Shown: positions 7,897-17,297, counted from the first letter of the stretch. The stretch: DNA of 64,000 bases from Aequorivita iocasae (GCF_016757735.1 NZ_CP068439.1:2418001-2482000), one strand, 5' to 3'. Notes: generated by a model not told the origin, from the letters alone. Numbers and translations: made by a program.

Positions 7897-9321
7897 TTAG
7901 CAATCGCTAATATTTACCTGCACAGCTAAGCCACCCTCACTGGTTTCCTTGTATTTTGAAGTCATATCCTTTGCGGTTTCCCACATCGTTGAGATTACTT
8001 TATCGAGGGGTACTTTTGCTTTTGAAGGATCGCTATCCAGAGCCATTTCACAAGCATTGATGGCTTTGATGGCGCCCATCGCATTGCGCTCTATACAAGG
8101 AATTTGCACCAAACCAGCAATGGGGTCGCAGGTCATACCTAGATGATGTTCCATTGCAATTTCACTGGCCATCAAGCATTGTTCTGGTGTCCCGCCCATT
8201 AATTCGCATAGCGCGCCCGCAGCCATTGAGGATGAAACGCCAATCTCTGCTTGGCAACCACCCATTGCGGCCGAAATGGTAGAACCTTTTTTGAAAATGC
8301 TACCGATTTCACCTGCTGTGAGCAAAAATTTTCGAACATCCTCAAAATTGGCATCGTGGTTTTCAATCACCATATAATACATCATCACTGCAGGAATCAC
8401 ACCCGCACTTCCGTTAGTGGGTGCAGTAACCACGCGGCCCAAGGAAGCATTTACTTCATTTACGGCGAGGGCAAAGCACGAAACCCATTTCAGGATTTGC
8501 CGAAATTTAACTTCTGTATTCCTAATGGCTGCAATCCATTCCTCGGCATTTGTGTATTTATGGTTGCCAATTAGGTTTTTATTCATCTCAAAAGCTCTGC
8601 GCGTAACGTTCAGTCCGCCAGGCAACGTGCCTTCCGTATGGGCGCCAACGTACATGGAATCTAGCATTACATTCCAGATTTTCTTTAAGCCGTCATTTAT
8701 TTCGGCTTCGCTTCGCAGTGATTTTTCGTTTTCCAGAACTATTTCAGAAATGCTTTTTCCTTCGGCTTTGCAATATGCTAATAGTTCCGTTCCTTTTTCA
8801 ATAGGGAAAGGGAATTGCGCAAATTTTGCTAATTTTATCTTTTTGCGTTTTCGCTCTTTTTTTACTGTAAAACCGCCCCCGATAGAATAGAAGGAAGAAG
8901 ATTTTTTGGAACCATCATTCAGCGTAGCCCGAAAAGTCATGCCGTTGGGATGAAATTCCAAAAACTTGCGATTGAAGATTATGTTTTGTTTCGGAAAGAA
9001 AGGTACTTCCTTTTCGCCGTTAAGCTTCAACTTATTTTCAGAATTGATAAAATCAATTTCCTTTTCAATATTTTCAATAGGAAAAGTTACCGGATCAAAG
9101 CCTGAAAGTCCTAGCATTACCGCAAGATCCGTCGCGTGGCCTTTTCCTGTGAGTGAAAGCGAACCGTAGAGGTCCACTGAAATTTGGGCTACTCCATCAA
9201 ACTGGTTTTTTTCTTTCAGTTCGCCAATCCATCGTAGGGCGGCACGCCACGGGCCCAAAGTGTGGGAGCTGGACGGGCCAACTCCTATCTTCAACATGTC
9301 AAAAACGCTGATACTTTCCAT
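7897..9321 (-). CDS. sdaA: L-serine ammonia-lyase, iron-sulfur type, single-chain
   Basis: The 474-residue protein joins the beta domain (MESISVFDMLKIGVGPSSSHTLG start) and the alpha domain of L-serine dehydratase. The alpha part shows APTNGSAGVIPA and the cysteines expected to hold the 4Fe-4S cluster (in GGCQAEIG, MTCDPIAGL and IPCIERNA). It converts serine to pyruvate and ammonia in the cytosol. Full length for the family. The gene stands alone on the minus strand and is divergent from umuDC. Confidence 0.96.
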   Translation of the reverse strand: MESISVFDMLKIGVGPSSSHTLGPWRAALRWIGELKEKNQFDGVAQISVDLYGSLSLTGKGHATDLAVMLGLSGFDPVTFPIENIEKEIDFINSENKLKLNGEKEVPFFPKQNIIFNRKFLEFHPNGMTFRATLNDGSKKSSSFYSIGGGFTVKKERKRKKIKLAKFAQFPFPIEKGTELLAYCKAEGKSISEIVLENEKSLRSEAEINDGLKKIWNVMLDSMYVGAHTEGTLPGGLNVTRRAFEMNKNLIGNHKYTNAEEWIAAIRNTEVKFRQILKWVSCFALAVNEVNASLGRVVTAPTNGSAGVIPAVMMYYMVIENHDANFEDVRKFLLTAGEIGSIFKKGSTISAAMGGCQAEIGVSSSMAAGALCELMGGTPEQCLMASEIAMEHHLGMTCDPIAGLVQIPCIERNAMGAIKAINACEMALDSDPSKAKVPLDKVISTMWETAKDMTSKYKETSEGGLAVQVNISDC

Positions 9322-9400
9322 AAATTTATTCTTAATTCAAACCTAAGAAATTTTAAGGGATCTTGCTAAAGGGAAGTAAGGAATTGTTTATAATTTATAA

Positions 9401-9432
9401 TGGAAATATTCCATAAAAAAGGAAATATTCCT
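9401..9432. promoter_or_regulatory. Two near-identical inverted repeats overlapping the umuD promoter
   Basis: TGGAAATATTCCA (9401-9413) and AGGAAATATTCCT (9420-9432) are both 5-bp arms around ATA, with start-to-start spacing of 19 bp. A half-site AGGAATT lies 22 bp further upstream at 9379. The second repeat ends on the first base of the -7 box, so a bound repressor would block transcription of umuDC. The bound protein is not known; umuDC genes are typically damage-induced. Confidence 0.6.
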
Positions 9433-9439
9433 ATTTTTG
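9432..9439 (+). promoter_or_regulatory. -7 promoter box of umuDC, leaderless arrangement
   Basis: TATTTTTG matches TAnnTTTG exactly and ends 4 nt before the umuD ATG at 9444. Transcription would begin at or next to the start codon. Confidence 0.55.
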
Positions 9440-9443
9440 AACT

Positions 9444-9815
9444 ATGGAAATTATCACTTCAGGAAAGCTTACAAAAGTAAAAAGCAGGCACGAGCCGGGC
9501 GTGTCAAAACAAACTGGTTTTACAAGCCCCGCTACACATTATTTGGAACCGACAATTGATTTGAACCAAGAACTGGTAGTGAATCGCGATGCTACTTTTT
9601 TCGTACGGATTGACGGAAATGCTTTTAAGGAATACAATATTCTTGATAGGGATGTGTTGATTATCGATAGATCACTATCCAGGAATTTTGATGATTTGGC
9701 GCTAATAATTCAGGAAGGGGAATTTAAAATACAGCGTATTCCCTTTGGTTTTTCTGAAGAAGGGGAGTTCATTGTGTGGGGAATTATTACTTACATAATC
9801 CACTCCGCCCGATGA
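9444..9815 (+). CDS. umuD: UmuD-like protein with both catalytic residues replaced
   Basis: The 123 residues align without gaps to E. coli UmuD over the C-terminal (S24) fold, from GFTSPA at 25-30 through IDLNQ and the GEF strand. In E. coli UmuD the self-cleavage dyad is Ser60 and Lys97 and cleavage occurs at Cys24-Gly25. Here position 60 is Ala (DGNAFKEY, codon GCT), position 97 is Gln (EFKIQRI, codon CAG) and the bond is Thr24-Gly25. The fold is intact, but autocleavage is not expected. Its ATGA overlap with umuC says it still serves as the polymerase partner. Either it acts uncleaved or it replaces UmuD' constitutively. The residue changes are seen; the functional meaning is inference. 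Confidence 0.85.
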   Translation: MEIITSGKLTKVKSRHEPGVSKQTGFTSPATHYLEPTIDLNQELVVNRDATFFVRIDGNAFKEYNILDRDVLIIDRSLSRNFDDLALIIQEGEFKIQRIPFGFSEEGEFIVWGIITYIIHSAR

Positions 9816-11083
9816 TTGCCCTGGTTGACTGTAATAGTTTTTACGCTTGTTGCGAACAGGTTTTCCGGCCCGATCTCTTGGGAAAGCCCGTTGTGGTTTT
9901 GAGCAATAACGATGGATGCGTGATTGCTGCAAACAAGGAGGCGAAAGCCCTCACAGACATCCCGATGTTCGAGCCTGTCTTTAAAATAAAGGATCAATTG
10001 CTGGCGCATAAAGTGAACTTTTTCTCCTCCAACTATACACTTTATGGCGAAATGTCGCAGCGCGTTATGAACATTCTGGGAACATTTTCGCCCAATGTGG
10101 AAGTTTATAGCATTGACGAAGCTTTTGCGGATCTTTCAGGAATGAAAAAGGCTTCTCTAAATAAATACGGACACGAAATTAAAGATACTATTTTCAAGAA
10201 TACGGGTTTACCGGTTGGCGTTGGAATTGCTCCCACAAAGGGCTTGGCGAAACTGGCCAATAAAATGGCAAAAAAGATTGTAGAAAACAACCACGTTTTT
10301 GTGATCGATTCCGAAGAGAAAAGAATTGAAGCCTTAAGGTGGTGCAAGATTGGCGATGTGTGGGGTATTGGCAGAAAGCACGCCGAACGGTTGAAGAATA
10401 TAGGAGTCTTTAATGCTTTTCAATTCACTGAAACCCCGCTGCAATGGGTGCGAAAGGAAATGACAGTGGTAGGCGAGCGTACCTGGCGCGAGCTAAAAGG
10501 CGAACTTTGCAATGAGTTTGTAACGCAGCCACCTCCCAAAAAGGGAATTGGCACTGCAAAATCCTTTGGCATAAAGTTGCCCGATCTGGAACGTATTGAG
10601 GAAGCCTGCGCCTATTACATAAGCGAAGTGAGTGAAGTTTTGCGCGCCCAAAAATCCTGTGCTACATATCTCCAGGTTTTCGTGATCACAAATTACCATA
10701 GCAACGTGGATGAGCAATATTCAAATAGCCGTACTGTCACTTTAGAGATTCCCACCAACGATACCTTCAAACTTATTTCAGCTGCGCGGAAGGCATTGGT
10801 AGAAATTTACAAGCCTGGCTATCGCTACAAAAAATTGGGGGTGAACCTTACGGGCATCATTCCGCAGGATTATGTGCAGGGCAATCTGTTTCACCAGCCT
10901 TCAAAACTGAACCACCCAAAGCTGATAGAAACTTTTGATGCCATCAACCGCAAATTTGGAAAAGCAACCATTTCTTCAGGTTTGGTGGGAACACGCTTGC
11001 ATGAATGGGAACTCATAAAAAAGGAAAGGAGTCCGCGCTATACTACACAGTGGGGAGAGTTATTGTCTATAAATTCCAAATAA
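9812..11083 (+). CDS. umuC: Y-family translesion DNA polymerase V catalytic subunit
   Basis: The start is ATG 9812, overlapping the umuD stop by 4 nt (ATGA); this gives 423 residues, the normal UmuC length. Seen: first catalytic Asp in [15 protein letters not shown], the YSIDEAF motif with the second Asp/Glu pair, the helix-hairpin-helix [16 protein letters not shown] and the C-terminal little-finger region. All polymerase acidic residues are present, so the enzyme should copy across lesions. It is in a two-gene operon with umuD, under the tandem repeats at 9401-9432. A weak hairpin with a T-run near 11074-11118 may end the transcript. Confidence 0.95.
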   Translation: MIALVDCNSFYACCEQVFRPDLLGKPVVVLSNNDGCVIAANKEAKALTDIPMFEPVFKIKDQLLAHKVNFFSSNYTLYGEMSQRVMNILGTFSPNVEVYSIDEAFADLSGMKKASLNKYGHEIKDTIFKNTGLPVGVGIAPTKGLAKLANKMAKKIVENNHVFVIDSEEKRIEALRWCKIGDVWGIGRKHAERLKNIGVFNAFQFTETPLQWVRKEMTVVGERTWRELKGELCNEFVTQPPPKKGIGTAKSFGIKLPDLERIEEACAYYISEVSEVLRAQKSCATYLQVFVITNYHSNVDEQYSNSRTVTLEIPTNDTFKLISAARKALVEIYKPGYRYKKLGVNLTGIIPQDYVQGNLFHQPSKLNHPKLIETFDAINRKFGKATISSGLVGTRLHEWELIKKERSPRYTTQWGELLSINSK

Positions 11084-11137
11084 AAAATCCTAAATTTCAA
11101 AAAAAACTTTTGGAATTTTTTATATGATGCTTTCGGT

Positions 11138-11896
11138 TTAAATAGCGGTACTTGTTATTCCGCCATCTACAACCAAATTTTGTCCAGTTACAAAAGAAGA
11201 TTTATCCATTGCGAAAAAAGCAATGACGCTGGCCATTTCGTCTGCTTGGGCAATTCGGCCCATGGGCGTGTGTTTTAGCACAGGTTCGATGCGTTCTTTC
11301 AATTTTAAAAGGTCGCTCGTTAACGGTGTTTCGGTAAACCATGGCGATATTGCATTTACGCGGATGCCGTCTCGTGCCCATTCGGTAGCGAGATTTTTTG
11401 TTTGCATGATCAATCCGGCTTTGGACATTCCGTACGGCGAACCGGTTTGGGTGTCCATCACCCCGGAAACCGAGGAAACATTTATAATAGAAGCATTACC
11501 AGATTTTTTCAAAAAGGGATACAATTTTCGGCTTAAAAGAAATGGAGCGGTCAGGTTGATGCCAATTATTTTTTGGTATTCCTCTTCGGAATATTCTACT
11601 GCAGCTTTTCTGATGTTGATTCCGGCATTGTTCACTAAAATATTCAATATTCCCCAACGTTTTTCAACATCTGAAAAAAGAGCTTCGATATCTTCCTTTT
11701 CTGAAACATCACCCACAACCCCAAATGCTTTAAAACCGTCATTCTGAAGTTGTTTTTCAAAAGTGTTTACTTCCTCTTTATTTCGTGCGGTGAAAACAAC
11801 TTCCGCGCCAAGCGAAAGAAATTCCAAAACGGTTGCTCTTCCTATTCCTTTGGTGCCACCGGTAATGACGGCTTTTTTATTGTTTAGATTCCACAT
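11138..11896 (-). CDS. Short-chain dehydrogenase/reductase (SDR), tropinone-reductase-like
   Basis: A classical SDR of 252 residues: cofactor motif GGTKGIG (13-19), NNAG in ILVNNAGI, catalytic Ser in NVSSVSG, and YxxxK in SPYGMSKAG. The Arg/Lys-containing turn after strand 2 (TARNKEE) suggests NADP(H). It ends with the usual FVTGQNLVVDGG. The substrate cannot be read from sequence; plant tropinone reductases are the nearest named relatives by motif pattern. It lies 21 bp downstream of the DUF1206 gene on the same strand, so the two are probably cotranscribed. Confidence 0.9.
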   Translation of the reverse strand: MWNLNNKKAVITGGTKGIGRATVLEFLSLGAEVVFTARNKEEVNTFEKQLQNDGFKAFGVVGDVSEKEDIEALFSDVEKRWGILNILVNNAGINIRKAAVEYSEEEYQKIIGINLTAPFLLSRKLYPFLKKSGNASIINVSSVSGVMDTQTGSPYGMSKAGLIMQTKNLATEWARDGIRVNAISPWFTETPLTSDLLKLKERIEPVLKHTPMGRIAQADEMASVIAFFAMDKSSFVTGQNLVVDGGITSTAI

Positions 11897-11917
11897 ATTA
11901 TAAATTTAAGCGGGTGG

Positions 11918-12688
11918 TTATTTAACACTTAAACTGCTGTACTTGGCCTTAATTATCATAAACACGCCATATGCCACTACCCCCAATGCAATGAGGCCCA
12001 TAACTATGTTTCCGAATTCATTTTCTATAAACCCAAAGGCATCAGTTTTGCTCAATTTATTGGCGTTACCTGCAAATCCTGTTTTTAAAAATAGAAACCC
12101 CAATATACCTGCTACGATACCTCGTGAGGTATGTCCAACTTTTCCGGCTGGCAATATAAGGTTTTCGGCTTTTTGTGGAATTCCGGCACTTTCAACATCT
12201 TTTTTAAATTTTCCGGAATATGCATTATATAATTCATACAATGCCTTTCCGGCTAAACCAAGTCCTATAATTAGAGCAACTGCGGTGGCATACTCAGATT
12301 CAAATACTTTTGTGGTAAAAGATTTCCCGCCGTTATTGGAGCCTATTACGGTACTAATGGCTTTAATTGCCAAGACGCAGTATAAAACACCACTAATAAA
12401 ATAAGCGATTCGCTTTACAGTACCCTTCGTATTGTTTTCCATCTCCTTGGGATTGGTAAATGCTTGATACCAGCGCCAAAATACATATCCCAATAGCCCT
12501 ATGGCCAATAGAATCAATAATACTTGACCGAAGGTTTGTTTGGCTATAAAATCTATAACGGCTCCTGAGCCTGATTTTTTTCCGCCATAGCCAAAAGCAG
12601 CCATTGCGGTAAGTGCTCCAGTAATGAAATAAACGATGCCTTTTGTTGCGATACCGAAACTGGCAAATTTTTCTTTCTTACTACTCAT
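11918..12688 (-). CDS. DUF1206 membrane protein
   Basis: The 256-residue protein shows three repeated two-helix hairpins typical of DUF1206 (ATKGIVYFITGALTAMAAFG, then TVKRIAYFISGVLYCVLAIK, then TSRGIVAGILGFLFLKTGF), six helices in all, in the inner membrane. The repeats start with a short amphipathic stretch followed by R/K-G/R-I-V/A. No biochemical function is established for the family. Upstream neighbour is dnaK, divergent across 235 bp in which I find no clear promoter box. Confidence 0.85.
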   Translation of the reverse strand: MSSKKEKFASFGIATKGIVYFITGALTAMAAFGYGGKKSGSGAVIDFIAKQTFGQVLLILLAIGLLGYVFWRWYQAFTNPKEMENNTKGTVKRIAYFISGVLYCVLAIKAISTVIGSNNGGKSFTTKVFESEYATAVALIIGLGLAGKALYELYNAYSGKFKKDVESAGIPQKAENLILPAGKVGHTSRGIVAGILGFLFLKTGFAGNANKLSKTDAFGFIENEFGNIVMGLIALGVVAYGVFMIIKAKYSSLSVK

Positions 12689-12923
12689 CTTTTAATTTTT
12701 TTTCTTAAAGTTACCTTTTATAGAGTTGATATTCAAAAATTTAATTTTATTTCTAAATTTCTATTAATTCTTAAGCTTCCTTTTTCGTCCCTTTTGTGGA
12801 TTCCTTTTTTTTACGAAAATTCTCATAAAACTGACAGCTTGGCATAAACTTTCCCTTGGCACATTCCTTGACTTATAGAAATCGTAATTAAAAATCGAAG
12901 TTTTAATATATAACACTAATAAT

Positions 12924-14840
12924 ATGAGTAAAATAATTGGAATCGACTTAGGTACAACCAACTCCTGCGTTGCCGTAATGGAAGGTAGCGAGCCAACGGT
13001 TATTCCTAACGCCGAAGGAAAAAGAACAACGCCCTCCGTAATTGCATTTGTGGAAGGTGGCGAAATTAAAGTAGGTGATCCTGCAAAACGTCAGGCGGTT
13101 ACAAACCCTACAAAAACCATAAGCTCCATAAAACGATTTATGGGGAACAAATATTCCGAATCTAAATCTGAAGCGGAACACGCAGCTTACAAAGTGGTAA
13201 AAGGTGACAACGACACCGCCCGTGTAGATATTGACGGACGTATGTACACCCCACAGGAATTGAGCGCGATGATTCTTCAAAAAATGAAGAAAACCGCTGA
13301 AGATTATTTAGGACAGGACGTTACCCGCGCGGTAATTACAGTTCCTGCATATTTTAATGACAGCCAGCGCCACGCAACCAAGGAAGCGGGCGAGATTGCT
13401 GGACTTAAAGTAGAACGTATTATAAACGAGCCAACGGCTGCGGCACTTGCGTACGGACTTGATAAAAAAGGAACCGACCAAAAGATCGTGGTTTTTGACT
13501 TTGGTGGTGGTACACACGACGTAAGTATCCTTGAATTGGGTGACGGTGTTTTTGAAGTATTGGCTACAGATGGTGATACCCACTTGGGTGGTGATGATGT
13601 TGACCAAAAAATCATTAATTGGTTGGCAGATGAATTCAAAAAAGAAGAAGATTTTGATTTGAAGAAAGACCCAATGGCCCTTCAACGTTTGAAAGAAGCT
13701 GCTGAAAAGGCAAAAATTGAGTTGTCTTCCTCAACGCAAACCGAAATCAACTTGCCTTATATTACAGCTACTGCCAGCGGACCAAAACACTTGGTAAAAA
13801 CGTTGACACGTGCAAAGTTTGAGCAATTGATTGAAGATCTTGTAAAAAGAACCATCGCGCCTTGCGAAAAAGCACTAAAAGCTGCCGGATTGAGCAAAAG
13901 CGATATTGACGAAGTAATATTAGTAGGTGGTTCCACCCGTATTCCTGCAGTTCAGGAAGCCGTGGAAAAATTCTTTGGAAAAAAACCTAGTAAAGGTGTA
14001 AACCCAGACGAGGTTGTGGCCGTAGGTGCCGCAATCCAAGGTGGTGTATTGACCGGAGATGTGAAAGATGTACTTCTTTTGGACGTAACCCCACTTTCAC
14101 TGGGTATTGAAACAATGGGCGGTGTGATGACCAAATTGATTGAGGCCAACACTACCATTCCTACCAAGAAAAGTCAGGTATTCTCTACTGCGGCCGATAA
14201 CCAGCCAAGTGTTGAAATCCACGTATTGCAAGGGGAGCGCCCAATGGCGAACGACAATAAAACTATCGGTCGTTTCCATTTGGACGGTATTCCACCAGCA
14301 CAACGCGGCGTGCCACAAATTGAAGTAACGTTTGATATTGATGCCAACGGTATCATTAAAGTAAGCGCTACCGATAAGGCTACCAATAAATCGCAGGACA
14401 TTCGTATTGAGGCTTCTTCCGGACTTACCGAAGAGGAAATCAAAAAGATGAAAGCGGATGCCGAGGCAAATGCCGAAAGCGATAAGGCTGCAAAGGAAAA
14501 AGTTGAAAAACTGAACGAAGCAGACGCAATGATCTTCCAGACTGAAAAGCAACTGAAAGAGTTTGGCGATAAATTATCTGACGATAAGAAAAAGCCAATT
14601 GAGGAAGCTTTGGAAGAACTGAAAAAAGCGTACGAGACCAAAGAAGTAAGCAACATTCAGCCTGCTTTAGATAAGATTAACGAAGCTTGGAAAGTTGCTT
14701 CAGAAGAAATGTACAAAGCCCAAGCAGAGCAGCAAGGCGCCCCAACCGGTGATGCCGGAGCTGGAGCCGAGCAGGGAAGCACAGGCGGCGGCGCTGAAAA
14801 CAGCGACGTTGAGGACGTAGATTTTGAAGAAGTAAAATAA
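12924..14840 (+). CDS. dnaK: Hsp70 chaperone DnaK
   Basis: Full-length DnaK, 638 residues. The ATPase domain opens with [16 protein letters not shown] and contains [19 protein letters not shown] and [10 protein letters not shown]; the linker [13 protein letters not shown] leads into the substrate-binding domain, then a lid and a Gly/Ala-rich tail ending in DVDFEEVK. It folds and refolds cytosolic proteins with DnaJ and GrpE, whose genes are not in this window. A strong intrinsic terminator follows at 14863-14898. No CIRCE element is visible upstream. Confidence 0.99.
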   Translation: MSKIIGIDLGTTNSCVAVMEGSEPTVIPNAEGKRTTPSVIAFVEGGEIKVGDPAKRQAVTNPTKTISSIKRFMGNKYSESKSEAEHAAYKVVKGDNDTARVDIDGRMYTPQELSAMILQKMKKTAEDYLGQDVTRAVITVPAYFNDSQRHATKEAGEIAGLKVERIINEPTAAALAYGLDKKGTDQKIVVFDFGGGTHDVSILELGDGVFEVLATDGDTHLGGDDVDQKIINWLADEFKKEEDFDLKKDPMALQRLKEAAEKAKIELSSSTQTEINLPYITATASGPKHLVKTLTRAKFEQLIEDLVKRTIAPCEKALKAAGLSKSDIDEVILVGGSTRIPAVQEAVEKFFGKKPSKGVNPDEVVAVGAAIQGGVLTGDVKDVLLLDVTPLSLGIETMGGVMTKLIEANTTIPTKKSQVFSTAADNQPSVEIHVLQGERPMANDNKTIGRFHLDGIPPAQRGVPQIEVTFDIDANGIIKVSATDKATNKSQDIRIEASSGLTEEEIKKMKADAEANAESDKAAKEKVEKLNEADAMIFQTEKQLKEFGDKLSDDKKKPIEEALEELKKAYETKEVSNIQPALDKINEAWKVASEEMYKAQAEQQGAPTGDAGAGAEQGSTGGGAENSDVEDVDFEEVK

Positions 14841-14862
14841 GTTTCTAGAAATAGCTTAATGC

Positions 14863-14898
14863 AAAAACCGCAACCTGAAAGGGTTGCGGTTTTTTTTT
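14863..14898 (+). terminator. Intrinsic terminator after dnaK
   Basis: A 13-bp stem (14863-14875 with 14882-14894, core ACCGCAACC/GGTTGCGGT) and a 6-nt loop, continuing into a run of nine T. Confidence 0.9.
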
Positions 14899-14914
14899 AA
14901 TTAAAGGAAAGTTT

Positions 14915-15430
14915 TTATTTAATCTCTTTTTGAACATAAACCTTCAATTCGCTTTCATCCATTTTTAGCAGTTTTTCGAGTTTTTTATTTTTCTGGATTC
15001 CCTTGCCAACATTTTTGGAATATAGGTTTAGCACACTTTTTACTCCCGCTAGGTTGCACAGTAACTTATTTTCCTTTTCGGTAGGATTTTCTATGGCAAA
15101 TTTGCTCCAACCTGCCAAATACATTACCAATAAATCCGAATTATCAGCCGTAAGCCCTGTTTGGAAATCTCCCAACTCTATGGATATTGTTGGGGTTCCT
15201 GTCATCCATTGCAATAAAAATGAGTTTACATCTTTCCGTTGCGCGGGATTTTGATTTATGGGGGTATTTTTCAGCCAGGTTATTGCATTTACCACTTCAG
15301 TTTCATAATTTTTGAAATCCGTTTCACTTTCCAAAGTGATGTTTTGCGGTACCTGATATTCTTGGGCTGACAAAACATTACTGGCCATTGCGATAAAGAG
15401 GAAAAGGAAAATACTTTTAATGATTCTCAA
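14915..15430 (-). CDS. Secreted hypothetical protein, 171 aa
   Basis: A signal peptide (MRIIKSIFLFLFIAMASNVLSAQ) precedes about 150 mainly helical residues. I recognise no domain; similar small exported proteins are frequent in flavobacteria. It is convergent with dnaK, whose terminator may serve both directions. Upstream, between 15431 and 15800, lie a minus-strand terminator and a structured RNA candidate rather than a gene. Confidence 0.7.
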   Translation of the reverse strand: MRIIKSIFLFLFIAMASNVLSAQEYQVPQNITLESETDFKNYETEVVNAITWLKNTPINQNPAQRKDVNSFLLQWMTGTPTISIELGDFQTGLTADNSDLLVMYLAGWSKFAIENPTEKENKLLCNLAGVKSVLNLYSKNVGKGIQKNKKLEKLLKMDESELKVYVQKEIK

Positions 15431-15562
15431 AATTGAAATTTTAAGATTAGTGTTTTATTTTAGAAATATAGTAATTAAATTTATAAGTCTTCATCTTTAC
15501 TAGATATGACATTTAATTTTCTCCCCATACTTTTGATATTATCCAAAATGTCACGCTATATT

Positions 15563-15593
15563 AAAAAAAGAGCGACCTCAAAAAAGGCCGCTC
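15563..15593 (-). terminator. Intrinsic terminator on the minus strand
   Basis: A 9-bp stem with one G-U pair (15585-15593 with 15570-15578), a 6-nt loop and a 7-nt U-run on the minus strand. No coding gene ends here; it would terminate the structured RNA at 15620-15695. Confidence 0.75.
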
Positions 15594-15695
15594 CAATTTA
15601 AAAGCTCTTTTTTTTAACCAAATATTAAGCTTTAGGGTCTTTGGAGTGGGTGGGGGCCACTTGGTTCAAAGACCGAGCGCAATCTACTAATATTT
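15563..15695 (-). ncRNA. Candidate structured small RNA ending at an intrinsic terminator
   Basis: The gap 15431-15800 has no ORF but shows nested pairing: an outer perfect 8-bp stem (AAATATTA 15620-15627 with TAATATTT 15688-15695), an asymmetric internal loop, a perfect 8-bp stem (GGTCTTTG 15636-15643 with CAAAGACC 15667-15674) and an inner 5-bp stem (AGTGG 15645-15649 with CCACT 15657-15661). On the minus strand it is followed within about 30 nt by a terminator. The long hairpin with a large internal loop resembles 6S-like RNAs, including the 6S-Flavo class, but I cannot test that. The 5' end is unknown, and no exact TAnnTTTG box is present just upstream. Confidence 0.45.
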
Positions 15696-15747
15696 TTCAA
15701 TTATGCAATGCTTTTTATCGATAAAATATGTTTATTACCGTGGTTAT

Positions 15748-15777
15748 AAAAAATAAGCGGCCCGTTACAGACCGCTT
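15748..15777 (-). terminator. Probable terminator of the LRR-protein gene
   Basis: AAGCGG (15755-15760) pairs with CCGCTT (15772-15777) with an extra internal pair, followed on the minus strand by a T-rich run (15748-15753). It lies just downstream of the gene at 15801-16514. Confidence 0.65.
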
Positions 15778-15800
15778 GGAAATGAGGAAATAGAATAGTG

Positions 15801-16514
15801 TTAATCTTCATTTTCGTCCCGCTCTACAGCTATTATGGACTGGGCGGGCTCAATTTGTGGGGAATTATTGAGTAAGTCTAATTTTGCTCCGGAATTTGAC
15901 AGCAATATCACTGAAAAATCACTCGGATTGTTAAAATTATTTTCTGCTACCATAAGCTGTTTCAGATTTGGGCAACTTGCCAACTCTTGTGGTAATGCAC
16001 CGGATAAATCGTTATCAAATACATTAAAGACCTCAATCTGCCTAAGATTTCCTAAGCTTTCGGGCACAGTTCCAATTAGTTGATTACTGCTTAAATGCAA
16101 CTGCTTCAAATTTGAAAGTTTGCCCAAGGACTCCGGAATTTTGCCGCTAATGGCAGTACCGTTTATTGCTAAAATTTCTAATTGTAACAGATTGCCCAAT
16201 TCCGCAGGGATGGTTCCTGAAATTGGATTGAATGACAATTCCAACTTTTTTAAATTTTTTAGCTGTCCCAAAGATACAGGCAACGTCCCGTTTAAATTAT
16301 TGAACAATAAATTGATGCCAATTACCTTATTGTTTTCAACCGTGACTCCATACCAGGATTCTACGGGTTGCTCTACGTTCCATTGTTTGTTCCATTCCAA
16401 ACCATTGGTAGCGGTATAAAGATCTAAAAGAACTTGTTTTTCTTCCTTGCTTACTTGCGCTAAAACTATAGACGCTATAAAGATACATACGAAGGTTAGT
16501 AATGCCTTTTTCAT
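15801..16514 (-). CDS. Secreted leucine-rich-repeat protein
   Basis: The signal peptide (MKKALLTFVCIFIASIVLAQ) is followed by an LRR cap (about 22-70) carrying the WNKQWNVEQPVESWYGVTVEN segment common before plant-type repeats. Five or more 24-residue repeats follow, of the form LGNLxxLxxLxLxxNxLxGxIPxx (about 70-215). The end is acidic, with no type IX sorting domain and no anchor, so the protein is probably periplasmic or released. LRR proteins bind other proteins or glycans; the partner is unknown. It is monocistronic, with its own terminator at 15748-15777. Confidence 0.85.
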   Translation of the reverse strand: MKKALLTFVCIFIASIVLAQVSKEEKQVLLDLYTATNGLEWNKQWNVEQPVESWYGVTVENNKVIGINLLFNNLNGTLPVSLGQLKNLKKLELSFNPISGTIPAELGNLLQLEILAINGTAISGKIPESLGKLSNLKQLHLSSNQLIGTVPESLGNLRQIEVFNVFDNDLSGALPQELASCPNLKQLMVAENNFNNPSDFSVILLSNSGAKLDLLNNSPQIEPAQSIIAVERDENED

Positions 16515-16610
16515 AGTTTGGGGCTATTTGAGTGTTAAAGCGTAGTAAAAGAAAATCAAAAGAAGTTAAAACACAAAATTATTCGATGAAATACACAAAA
16601 AAAACAGAAA

Positions 16611-17252
16611 TTATTGGGACAGCTTTAGCAAAAATTCCCTGTTCACTTCATGTGTTCCATTAAAAACCTCAATTTTCAATCGGTTTTGAAAGAGCTTGCT
16701 TCCCTTAAGCTTTTCTTCTGTTTCGCGTGCTTCAGTAATGTATTGGTCTTTATTGCCATAAAGATAGATCACTTCTGTTTGGGTGCTTAAAAACTCAAAA
16801 TCTGCAGGTTCTAGTTCATTTGGAATACCGCCCGAATGCAGAATCAATTTATTGCATTGGATTTTTCGGCTTGCCACCCATCGTGCTGCTATGGAAACCC
16901 CTTGGGAATAACCTAGGACAATTAGATTAGTTGTTTTTCCAACCCTTTCTTTGCTATAAACTTCATCAATATAGTTCAGAATATTTTGGGTTTCCATCTG
17001 TGTGTTCTCGCGCGTAAGCCAAGAGGCTCCCACATGTTTAAAATCTTTTCCCTGGTAATATTTTGACGGGGCTTGCGGGGCGATGATGTAATTTTCATCA
17101 GCGTTCAGTTCTGAAAAATAATTAATAAAATATTTGCTCAGATAGCCCATTCCATGAAAAACAACCCATATATATTTGGTTTTTTCCGTGAAATTGTTGA
17201 GTGTATGATAGGTATTCGTAGTTTTGTAGGTAGCTTCTTTTTGGGTACTCAT
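16611..17252 (-). CDS. Alpha/beta hydrolase, phospholipase/carboxylesterase family
   Basis: A cytosolic 213-residue hydrolase with oxyanion segment FHGMGY (33-38), nucleophile elbow GYSQG (Ser116), an Asp in YLYGNKDQYI and the catalytic His in GTHEVN near the C-terminus. This is the size and order of the esterase/YtpA-like carboxylesterase group. It is divergent from the menI-like gene with overlapping promoters in 46 bp. Its link to menaquinone synthesis, if any, is positional: menH is also an alpha/beta hydrolase, but the motif set here is more like esterases. Confidence 0.8.
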   Translation of the reverse strand: MSTQKEATYKTTNTYHTLNNFTEKTKYIWVVFHGMGYLSKYFINYFSELNADENYIIAPQAPSKYYQGKDFKHVGASWLTRENTQMETQNILNYIDEVYSKERVGKTTNLIVLGYSQGVSIAARWVASRKIQCNKLILHSGGIPNELEPADFEFLSTQTEVIYLYGNKDQYITEARETEEKLKGSKLFQNRLKIEVFNGTHEVNREFLLKLSQ

Positions 17253-17279
17253 ATGGTTAACTTCAATTTTGTATTTTTA

Positions 17280-17287
17280 CAAATGTA
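17280..17287 (-). promoter_or_regulatory. -7 box of the esterase gene
   Basis: On the minus strand this reads TACATTTG, an exact TAnnTTTG, 27 nt before the ATG at 17252. A near match on the plus strand, TATTTTTA at 17272-17279, would serve the divergent menI-like gene. Confidence 0.5.
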
Positions 17288-17297
17288 AACCAATACG

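Noticed and set aside
11074-11118. Terminator after umuC
   Set aside because: The stem (AAATTCCAAA/TTTGGAATTT) is weak and its loop is about 30 nt; kept only as a possibility in the umuC entry.
12764-12961. 65-codon minus-strand ORF upstream of dnaK with a hydrophobic start
   Set aside because: It overlaps the dnaK start codon in another frame and ends in a Lys/Arg-rich run typical of spurious AT-rich frames.
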